Origin: Dictyoglomus sp.
Lineage (GTDB): Bacteria; Dictyoglomota; Dictyoglomia; Dictyoglomales; Dictyoglomaceae
Direction of reading: 5' to 3'
NCBI GenBank assembly: GCA_025060475.1
Contig: JANXBZ010000011.1
Location: forward strand, 23,235-87,234
DNA: 64,000 nt
Shown here: piece by piece, positions 38,417 to 45,471 of the stretch
Numbering within the stretch: the stretch's first letter is position 1
Layout of the letters: every line of letters starts with the position of its first letter
Notes under the pieces: generated by a model
The model's input: only the letters and a program-made list of their open reading frames with translations
Told to the model about the DNA's origin: nothing
The model's database searches: none
Made by a program: the position numbers and the translations under genes

Positions 38417-39820
38417 ATGAGATATGATGTAATCATTGTAGGTGGAGGACCTGCGGGTATTTTTAGTGCCTTAACACTAATAAATTCCCAAAAGTCTTTA
38501 AAGATTTTATTAATAGAAAAAGGAGACCTAACAAATAGAAGAATTTGCCCTGCCCGAATTGATCATAGAACTTGTATATTATGTTCTCGATGCGCTTTAG
38601 TAACAGGTTGGGGTGGTGCGGGAGCTTTTAGTGATGGAAAGCTTACTTTTTCTACAGAAGTTGGTGGATGGCTTAAAGATTACATAGGTGAAAAAAGACT
38701 TTTGGAATTAATGGAATTAGTAGATAAAATATACACAAGTTTTGGTGCAGATCAACCCTTAATAAAGCCTGACCCAGAAATTTTCGAGAAATTTCAAAAG
38801 AAAGCAATTTCAGCAGATCTTAGGCTTGTTTATTTTTCTATTAAACATTTAGGAACAGAAAATTGTGCCCCAATTCTTTTGAACATGTATGAATATCTTA
38901 GAGATAAAATAGATATTATCTTAAATAAACAAGTAGCGAAATTATTAGTAGATAAAGGAAAAATTTATGGTGTAGAACTAGAAAATGGAGAGATTTACCA
39001 TAGTAATTTTGTAATAGTAGCACCAGGAAGAGAAGGAGCAAAATGGCTAAGTGAAGAGGGAAGAAGGATTGGTCTTTCTTGGTCTATTAATCCTGTAGAT
39101 ATTGGAGTTAGAGTAGAAATTCCTGCAATAGTTATGAAGGATTTGACGGACCATTTGTATGAAGCAAAGTTTATATATTATACAAAAACCTTTGACGATA
39201 AAGTAAGAACTTTTTGTATGAATCCCTACGGTGAGGTAGTAATGGAACAGAATGAAGGGATAATATCTGTTAATGGTCATAGCTTTGCAGAAAAAAAGAC
39301 AGAGAATACAAATTTTGCGGTTTTAGTTTCAAAGAATTTTACAGAACCTTTTAAAGATCCAATTTCATATGGAAGAGCAATTGGAAGTCTTGCAAATCTT
39401 CTTAGTAACGGTATTATTCTCCAAAGATTAGGAGATCTCCTCGCAGGAAGAAGATCTACATGGGAGAGATTACAAAAAGGAATGGTAATTCCAACTTTAA
39501 AAGAGGCAATTCCTGGAGATCTAAGCCTGGTTTTGCCTTACAGATATCTAGTTAATATTATTGAAATGCTTCAAGCTTTAGATAAAGTAACCCCTGGAGT
39601 TTACTCTCGTCATACTCTTTTATATGGTGTAGAAGTAAAGTTTTACTCTGCAAGAGTAAAACTTTCTCCATCGTTAGAGACAGAGATAAAAAATCTTTTT
39701 GCTATTGGAGATGGGGCGGGAATTACAAGAGGTTTAACACAAGCTTCCTGCTCTGGAATATTAGTAGGACAAGAAATTTTAAAAAGACTATCTCTTCCTA
39801 TTCCTTCTTTCAAATTCTAA
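38417..39820 (+). CDS. FAD-dependent dehydrogenase (COG2509-like)
   Basis: The 467 residues have the Rossmann motif VIIVGGGPAGIFSALTLI at the start, a cysteine-rich stretch CPARIDHRTCILCSRC that may bind metal or an iron-sulfur cluster, GWGGAGAFSDGKLTFS, and the C-terminal FAIGDGAGITRGLTQAS with GDGAG. The family is a group of uncharacterised flavin dehydrogenases. The 3' end overlaps the convergent amidohydrolase gene by 11 nt. Confidence 0.83.
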   Translation: MRYDVIIVGGGPAGIFSALTLINSQKSLKILLIEKGDLTNRRICPARIDHRTCILCSRCALVTGWGGAGAFSDGKLTFSTEVGGWLKDYIGEKRLLELMELVDKIYTSFGADQPLIKPDPEIFEKFQKKAISADLRLVYFSIKHLGTENCAPILLNMYEYLRDKIDIILNKQVAKLLVDKGKIYGVELENGEIYHSNFVIVAPGREGAKWLSEEGRRIGLSWSINPVDIGVRVEIPAIVMKDLTDHLYEAKFIYYTKTFDDKVRTFCMNPYGEVVMEQNEGIISVNGHSFAEKKTENTNFAVLVSKNFTEPFKDPISYGRAIGSLANLLSNGIILQRLGDLLAGRRSTWERLQKGMVIPTLKEAIPGDLSLVLPYRYLVNIIEMLQALDKVTPGVYSRHTLLYGVEVKFYSARVKLSPSLETEIKNLFAIGDGAGITRGLTQASCSGILVGQEILKRLSLPIPSFKF

Positions 39821-41336
39821 GATCTTCTTTTTTATAGACCAATTGTCCTTTAGAAATAGTTGCAACTACTTCAAGAGATGAATAAAAATCCTTGGGTTTT
39901 ACTAAAAAAGGATCTTTATTTAAAAAGACTATATCTGCAATTTTTCCTATAGCTAAAGAACCCTTTTTCTTTTCAAGAAAAGCTAAGTAGGCTCCATTAT
40001 ATGTAAAAATTCTAATCGCTTCGAAAACATTCAAACTTTCATTGGGATTTGGATGGTTTATTGCGGAGTGAATTCCTAATAGTGGATCTAATGGGGTAAT
40101 AGAACTATCTGATCCTCCTCCTAAAATTACACCTTCATCATATAATTCCCTTAAAGGAATTATTCTTTTTGCTCTTTCCTTTCCTAAATAATTTTCGTAG
40201 AGCTTTTCTTCTCCTCCCCAAAAATGTAAAAAACTCGGTTGAACAGAGATGTTTAATCCTAAATCTCTTGCAAGTTTTATATGTTCATTTCTTGGATATT
40301 CAAAATGCTCAATTCTATGTCTATGATCTTCTCTTGGAAAGTTTTTTAATATCTTTTTATAAGCCTTAAGAAGAAGATCTATTCCTCTATCTCCTACAGC
40401 ATGAAAAGAGATTTGAAGGCCATCATTATGAGCAGACTTAATAAAATTTTCTAAAGTTTCTGGTTCCCAGTATAATATTCCATAGTTATTCTCATCTCCC
40501 TGATAGGGCTCAAAAAAGGCTGCAGTTTTGCTACTTACAGATCCATCAATAAGAAGACAGCCACCAATTCTTGGAAGATTTATTGACTTTACTTTAGAAA
40601 TAGAGGTGGTTTGATAATAAATTACTAACTGTAGTGGTAGATAGTGTTCAATTCCCAACAAGAGATTAGGAGTATTAGGAGGAGAAGTATAGCCTCCTTC
40701 TAATGTATGAATAGTAGTTATTCCCTTTTCTATTGCCTTTCTTGTTATCTTTATAATTCCTTTAATTAAAAGAGACGGATCAATTTTTTGATAGACTTTC
40801 CCTATAGCTATCTGGTGAGCTCTTGCTTTTAATAAATTATCTTCTTTTTCCTCTAAAGAAGGAACATCTAAGAGCTTTTCAGCTAATGTATTTACTATAC
40901 TTGAGTGGGAGTCCTTTCTTATAATAAAAACAGGATGAAAGGGAAAATTTTTATCCAATTCTTCTCTATTTATATCTCTTTTTTCCTCAACATTTTGAGG
41001 ATCAAATTCTTTTGCGACAATCCATTCTCCTTTTGGGGTATTATCTCTTATTGCTTCTAGAGCTTTAAGTATATCTTCTATGGAGGTAAAGCTACTAAGA
41101 TCTAAAAAGATTTCAGTAAGAGCTGTATTTGCTAAATGAACATGGGAATCAATAAACCCAGGAAGTCCATAAAAAGAAGAAAAATCAAAGATATTAAAAT
41201 TAGGAGAAATAGGAGGATTTCCTTTTCCTAAATCAATTATAGTATCATTTTTTATTAAAATCCAATTTACCTCTGGATTATTTTCATCCTGAGTATAAAT
41301 TTTATTTCCAATAACTAATATCTTCCTTTCTGACAT
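39810..41336 (-). CDS. Amidohydrolase (YtcJ-like, amidohydrolase family 3)
   Basis: This 508-residue metal-dependent hydrolase has the metal site GFIDSHVHLANTAL, HAVGDRGIDLLLKA, HRIEHFEYPRNEH, and GGGSDSSITPLDPLLG. Family members hydrolyse amides or cyclic amides; the substrate is not known. It is a single minus-strand gene between plus-strand ones, ending within the last 11 nt of the flavoprotein gene. Confidence 0.85.
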   Translation of the reverse strand: MSERKILVIGNKIYTQDENNPEVNWILIKNDTIIDLGKGNPPISPNFNIFDFSSFYGLPGFIDSHVHLANTALTEIFLDLSSFTSIEDILKALEAIRDNTPKGEWIVAKEFDPQNVEEKRDINREELDKNFPFHPVFIIRKDSHSSIVNTLAEKLLDVPSLEEKEDNLLKARAHQIAIGKVYQKIDPSLLIKGIIKITRKAIEKGITTIHTLEGGYTSPPNTPNLLLGIEHYLPLQLVIYYQTTSISKVKSINLPRIGGCLLIDGSVSSKTAAFFEPYQGDENNYGILYWEPETLENFIKSAHNDGLQISFHAVGDRGIDLLLKAYKKILKNFPREDHRHRIEHFEYPRNEHIKLARDLGLNISVQPSFLHFWGGEEKLYENYLGKERAKRIIPLRELYDEGVILGGGSDSSITPLDPLLGIHSAINHPNPNESLNVFEAIRIFTYNGAYLAFLEKKKGSLAIGKIADIVFLNKDPFLVKPKDFYSSLEVVATISKGQLVYKKEDLRI

Positions 41337-41381
41337 ATAAAAATTATACCATGGAATTGTTATATTTAAAAAAAAGTTTTC

Positions 41382-41412
41382 TTGACAGATATTTTGTAAA
41401 AGATAATATGAT
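41382..41412 (+). promoter_or_regulatory. Possible promoter upstream of the degenerate region
   Basis: TTGACA at 41382-41387 is perfect. Two -10 candidates exist: TAATAT (41404-41409, 16-nt spacer) and TATGAT (41407-41412, 19-nt spacer). Neither has ideal spacing. Its transcript would enter the 41440-41558 region. Confidence 0.4.
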
Positions 41413-41439
41413 AAAAAACGAACTCTTCTGCTAATTTTA

Positions 41440-41558
41440 ATGGTTTTTGATTACATTGTAGAAGCTAAAGTGAAAGAGTAGGAATTATCGCGTGGAATGA
41501 AACAGCAAAAGAAGAAAGTTTGTTAATACAATTATCAGGCTCTATTAAACTACTTTAA
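41440..41558 (+). pseudogene. Possible remnant of a small gene in the 332-nt gap
   Basis: The gap between 41337 and 41668 has no intact gene. ATG 41440 opens MVFDYIVEAKVKE, then TAG at 41479. In another frame the sequence continues from about 41475 as RVGIIAWNETAKEESLLIQL and ends at TAA 41558. Joined by one frameshift these would make a peptide of about 40 residues. No family is recognised, and no ribosome-binding site precedes the ATG, so it may be non-coding. Confidence 0.25.
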
Positions 41559-41578
41559 ATTTTTTATAACCAATGATA

Positions 41579-41602
41579 TAGAAAAAAACTAGTATTTTTC
41601 TA
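41579..41602. repeat. 24-bp near-palindrome upstream of the Fur-family gene
   Basis: TAGAAAAA and TTTTTCTA flank a central ACTAGT; 22 of 24 positions are symmetric. It lies 18 nt before the -35 box of the regulator gene, so it could be an operator. A terminator is less likely because there is no GC-rich stem or T run after it. Confidence 0.5.
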
Positions 41603-41619
41603 CAGTTTATTTATAATTT

Positions 41620-41648
41620 TTGACAACAGCAAGAATTTAATTTAAACT
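41620..41648 (+). promoter_or_regulatory. Promoter of the Fur-family gene
   Basis: TTGACA (41620-41625), a 17-nt spacer and TAAACT (41643-41648); the -35 is perfect and the -10 weak. It ends about 20 nt before the ATG, with AAAGGAGG between. Confidence 0.55.
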
Positions 41649-41668
41649 ATTATTAAAGGAGGAAAAAA

Positions 41669-42049
41669 ATGTATAGAGAGACGAAACAAAGAAAAGTCAT
41701 TGAAGAGATTGTTAAGAATACTAAAGAACATCCTGATGCCTTATGGGTATTCCAAAAGGCACAGGAGAAAGCCTCAAAAATAAGTCTAGGTACAGTATAT
41801 AGAGCTTTAGAATTATTAGTAAGAGAAGGAAAAATAAATAAGTTCTATGATGCTAATGCAGTAGCAAGATTTGATGGAGATCCTTCACCTCATCATCACT
41901 TGATCTGCAAGAATTGTGGAAAAATAATAGACTGGTATGAAGAAGACCTTAATAAGAAGATTGAAGAAATAGGAAAAAGTAATAACTTTAAAGAATTATC
42001 TTATAAAGTATTCATATATGGAACCTGTCCAGATTGTCAAAGGAAATAA
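41669..42049 (+). CDS. Fur/PerR-family metal-dependent regulator
   Basis: The 126-residue protein has an N-terminal winged helix (about 1-75, SLGTVYRALELLVREGKINK) and a C-terminal metal-binding part with HHHLICKNCGKIID and CPDC, the two CxxC pairs of the structural zinc site. Whether it senses iron, zinc or peroxide (PerR) cannot be told from this reading. Its own promoter region has a near-palindrome that may be its operator. Its stop is 5 nt before the next ATG. Confidence 0.87.
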   Translation: MYRETKQRKVIEEIVKNTKEHPDALWVFQKAQEKASKISLGTVYRALELLVREGKINKFYDANAVARFDGDPSPHHHLICKNCGKIIDWYEEDLNKKIEEIGKSNNFKELSYKVFIYGTCPDCQRK

Positions 42050-42054
42050 AAATT

Positions 42055-42723
42055 ATGAAGATTAATCAACTTTATTTTCTTTTCTTATCTATAATTTTAT
42101 GTGTTTTTTTATTTATAAAAACTTTATGGGCTTCCCTTGGAGGAGTAGCTTTATTAATAATTATGAACCTTCTATATTCTAAACAATCTAGAGAGAAAAT
42201 ATCTAAGTCCTTATCAGAAAACTTAATATATGATCCTATAACGGGATTAGTAAATTCTGTATATTTTAGGCATCATTTGACTGAAGACTTTTTAAAAGCA
42301 AAAAGAATGAATAAATCTCTATCTATATTAATTTTTGATATAGATCATTTTAAGGATATAAATAAAAATCTCGGATATCGTTTTGGTGATTTACTTTTAA
42401 AGGAAGTTGCTAATATTGTAAACTCGTGTATAAGGACTTCAGATGTATTTTCTTATTTTGGTGCCGATGATTTTGGAATAATACTAAATGATACCGATCA
42501 AAAGCGAGGAAAGATGATAGGAGAAAGAATAATCAATAAACTTACTTCTTCTCCTATAGTAATAAGTATTAATAATAAAGAAGAAAAAATTCATTTTACT
42601 ATAAGCATGGGAGGATGTTCCTTATCTTCTGACATGGAAACCCCTTTGGATTTATTAGATAGAGCAAGAAAAAATTTGGAAAAAGCAAAGAACCAAGGGG
42701 GAAATGCTTTCATATTTGAATAA
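42055..42723 (+). CDS. Membrane GGDEF-like domain protein with degenerate motif
   Basis: The 222 residues comprise two hydrophobic helices (about 5-45) and a diguanylate cyclase-type domain with TGLVNSVYFRHHL, ILIFDIDHFKDIN and NLGYRFGDLLL. At the active-site position (near residue 135) the motif reads GADDF in place of GGDEF. Either it is a sensor or regulator without cyclase activity or an unusual active form. ATG 42055 follows AAAGGAA. It lies next to a histidine kinase gene with no gap. Confidence 0.82.
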   Translation: MKINQLYFLFLSIILCVFLFIKTLWASLGGVALLIIMNLLYSKQSREKISKSLSENLIYDPITGLVNSVYFRHHLTEDFLKAKRMNKSLSILIFDIDHFKDINKNLGYRFGDLLLKEVANIVNSCIRTSDVFSYFGADDFGIILNDTDQKRGKMIGERIINKLTSSPIVISINNKEEKIHFTISMGGCSLSSDMETPLDLLDRARKNLEKAKNQGGNAFIFE

Positions 42724-44154
42724 ATGGGAGCATTATCTAAGGATCCTGTATTTTTATTAGAAGAATTTAAAAATTACATCCCTTATTTTCCTCTAATAGC
42801 AGATCTTATTGCATCAGATCTTTACCTATATCAACCTGCTCCTGATCTTTGTGCAGGAGTTTTGGTTGCAGAAGCAAGACCAAGAGTTGTTCCGCCTCTT
42901 TCCATAAGACAAGAAATAGGAAAAATAGTCTTTGAAAATGATGATCCAGGTTTAATGGAAGTTCTATATAAGGGGAAGAAACATTATAAAAATACTGGTG
43001 TTATTATTGGTGGTTTTCCTGCGGAAGAAGAAATTTTTCCTCTTAAGAAGGGAAATAAGATTATAGGAGCCTTAAAAATATTAAGAAATTTACTTATTCA
43101 CAACGAATTTCCTTATAATGCTAAAGCTTTTAAAGAGTCATCCTATTGGCTTATAAAAGCATTATTAAAAGGAGAATTAAACTGGAAAGGATTTATAGAA
43201 TCCGTAGAAGAACAGGAAAGTATTTTAATATTAGATAAGGATGGAATAATTCTCTTTGCAAATCTTCCTGGAATGAGATTATTCCGGAGTCTTGGAGAAA
43301 TTGGAAATATTTGGGGAAAGAAAATAAAAGATGAATTCTTTTATAGGTTTTTAAATAATAAAGAAAAGAATTTGTCGGCTTTTGGGGAAGAGATTTATGA
43401 GGAAATTGAAGATGAAAAAAGAATTTTTTATAAAAGGATTCTTCCCTTATCAAAGGATAAAGAAAATCCATGGAGATATTATTTTCTTATAAGAGAAATA
43501 ACAGAGATAAAAGAAAGAGAAAGAGAGTTAAGATTTAAATCAGTATTATTAAAAGAAATTCATCATAGGGTTAAAAATAATCTTCAGACTATTGCAAGTC
43601 TTTTAAGAATTCAGATGAGAAGGATAGATTCTGAATCTGCTAAGATGATTTTACAGGAGAGTATAAATAGAATAAATAGTATTGCTTTAGTCCATGAATC
43701 TCTATCTCGATTTGAAGAAGATAGAGTTGATATAATAGAAGTTGCAGGTAAACTTATAAATGCTTTCAAACAAACCTATGAACAATTCCCTTACGAATTT
43801 AATTTAAAAAAAGGAAGAAAAAAGCTTTTTTTGCCTTCTAAGGAAGCCACTTCTGCTAGTCTAATAATAAATGAACTATTACAAAATGCTGTAAAACATG
43901 GAATTAAAAATGAAGACAAAATCGATATAAATTTATCTATTGACATGGACAGGTATAATATTATATTTGAAGTTTCGAATAATGGAAGTGATTCTTCCTT
44001 TGAAACAAATATTTCGAAAGGAAGCTTAGGTTTACAGTTAGTTCAAATGTTAGTAGAAGAAGAATTGAAAGGAAAGTTAGAGATATTTGCAAAAGAGAAT
44101 GAATTTAGAGTTAGAGTTACATTTCCAAAAAGCGAGGGACAAAAATATGTTTAA
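42724..44154 (+). CDS. PdtaS-like sensor histidine kinase (HisKA_2)
   Basis: The 476-residue protein is cytoplasmic by appearance: an N-terminal GAF-like H_kinase_N domain (about 10-140), a PAS-like part (about 155-265), then the phospho-acceptor helix EIHHRVKNNLQTIASLL (near 278-294) and an ATPase domain with INELLQNAVKHGIKN and SKGSLGLQLVQMLVE. This arrangement matches the PdtaS family, which works with an antiterminator response regulator (ANTAR); none is seen in the window. The start is directly after the GGDEF-like gene stop, so they may be coupled. Confidence 0.85.
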   Translation: MGALSKDPVFLLEEFKNYIPYFPLIADLIASDLYLYQPAPDLCAGVLVAEARPRVVPPLSIRQEIGKIVFENDDPGLMEVLYKGKKHYKNTGVIIGGFPAEEEIFPLKKGNKIIGALKILRNLLIHNEFPYNAKAFKESSYWLIKALLKGELNWKGFIESVEEQESILILDKDGIILFANLPGMRLFRSLGEIGNIWGKKIKDEFFYRFLNNKEKNLSAFGEEIYEEIEDEKRIFYKRILPLSKDKENPWRYYFLIREITEIKERERELRFKSVLLKEIHHRVKNNLQTIASLLRIQMRRIDSESAKMILQESINRINSIALVHESLSRFEEDRVDIIEVAGKLINAFKQTYEQFPYEFNLKKGRKKLFLPSKEATSASLIINELLQNAVKHGIKNEDKIDINLSIDMDRYNIIFEVSNNGSDSSFETNISKGSLGLQLVQMLVEEELKGKLEIFAKENEFRVRVTFPKSEGQKYV

Positions 44155-45466
44155 ATATTACATTCTTACCTATGGATGTCAGATGAATAAATCAGATTCA
44201 GAAAAATATGCTGGAGTTTTTGAATCCTTAGGATATAAATCTGCAGATTCTATAGAGGATGCTGATGTAATTCTCCTTAATACTTGTTCAGTTAGAGAAA
44301 AGGCAGAAGAAAAGGTCATTGGAAAATTAGGGGAGTTAAAAAGAATAAAAAATAAAAAACCCAATCTTCTAATTGGTATTGCAGGATGCATGGCTCAAAG
44401 AGTGGGAAGAGATTTTTTAAATCAATTTCCCTATGTGGATTTTATTTTAGGAAGCTATGGTTTTTTAAAATTACCCTCAGTACTTAAGAATATTTCTATA
44501 GAAAGAAAGCCTCAGGTAATCGTAGAAGAAGAACCTACTCCCGCTGACATTCCTTGGCAAATGATAAAAAGAGAATCTTCCTTTCAAGCTTGGATACCTA
44601 TTATATATGGATGTAATAATTTTTGTACCTATTGTATTGTACCCTATCTAAGAGGAAGAGAAAAAAGTAGGCCCATGGAGGATATTATAGAAGAGGTAAA
44701 AAATCTAGCTCAAAGAGGAGTAGTTGAGATTACCCTTTTAGGACAAAATGTAGATTCTTACGGAAAAGATTTAGGTAATGTTGATTTAGCTGATCTTTTA
44801 GAGGAATTACATAAAATTGATGGGATAAAAAGAATAAGATTTTTAACTTCTCATCCTAGAGATGTATCCTTAAAATTGATAAACACTGTCGCAAAATTGG
44901 AAAAAGTATGTCCACATTGGCATCTTCCTTTACAAGCTGGTTCAAATAGGATTTTACAGAGAATGGGAAGAGGATATACCTATGAAGAATATTTTGAGCT
45001 TATCAAACAAATAAGAAAAATTATTCCTCATGCTTCTTTCTCTACAGATATAATTGTGGGATTCCCAGGAGAAGAGGAGGAGGATTTTGAGAAAACCCGT
45101 AAAGCCTTAGAAGAAATTAAATTTGATACAGTAAATCTTGCTATATATTCTAAAAGGCCAGGAACTCCTGCAGAAAAATTCGAAGATCCTATACCATATG
45201 AGAAGAAGAAAGAATGGTTTAATGAATTAGAAAATCTCCAGAGAAGAATAGTATTAGAAAAAAATGAAAGCCTTGTTGGAAAAGAAGAAATAATACTTGC
45301 AGAAGAAATCAATCCTAAAAATCCTGAGGAGCTCTCTGGAAGGACACAGAATTTTAGAATTGTGTTTTTTAAAGGAAATAAAGAAAAATTAGGCAAATTC
45401 TTTCTTGTTAAGATAACAAAAGCAGGTTTATGGTCTTTAAAGGGAGAAATTCTTAAGGAGTTTTAA
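44147..45466 (+). CDS. miaB: tRNA-2-methylthio-N6-isopentenyladenosine synthase MiaB
   Basis: MiaB is a radical SAM enzyme adding a methylthio group at A37 of tRNAs that have been isopentenylated by MiaA. The 439 residues show N-terminal cluster cysteines (TYGCQMNKSDSE, NTCSVREKA, AGCMAQR), the radical SAM motif CNNFCTYCIVP near 160, and a C-terminal TRAM domain. ATG 44147 follows GAGGGA by 7 nt and is preferred to an earlier in-frame ATG at 44087 that lies deep inside the kinase gene. MiaA is encoded four genes on. Confidence 0.95.
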   Translation: MFKYYILTYGCQMNKSDSEKYAGVFESLGYKSADSIEDADVILLNTCSVREKAEEKVIGKLGELKRIKNKKPNLLIGIAGCMAQRVGRDFLNQFPYVDFILGSYGFLKLPSVLKNISIERKPQVIVEEEPTPADIPWQMIKRESSFQAWIPIIYGCNNFCTYCIVPYLRGREKSRPMEDIIEEVKNLAQRGVVEITLLGQNVDSYGKDLGNVDLADLLEELHKIDGIKRIRFLTSHPRDVSLKLINTVAKLEKVCPHWHLPLQAGSNRILQRMGRGYTYEEYFELIKQIRKIIPHASFSTDIIVGFPGEEEEDFEKTRKALEEIKFDTVNLAIYSKRPGTPAEKFEDPIPYEKKKEWFNELENLQRRIVLEKNESLVGKEEIILAEEINPKNPEELSGRTQNFRIVFFKGNKEKLGKFFLVKITKAGLWSLKGEILKEF

Positions 45467-45471
45467 CAATT

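Noticed and set aside
37593..39820. DUF4388 protein and flavoprotein as a single functional system
   Set aside because: They are adjacent (5 nt apart), but nothing in either sequence links their functions.
45028..45396. A 122-codon open frame antisense to miaB
   Set aside because: Serine-rich shadow of miaB with no start signal or family resemblance.
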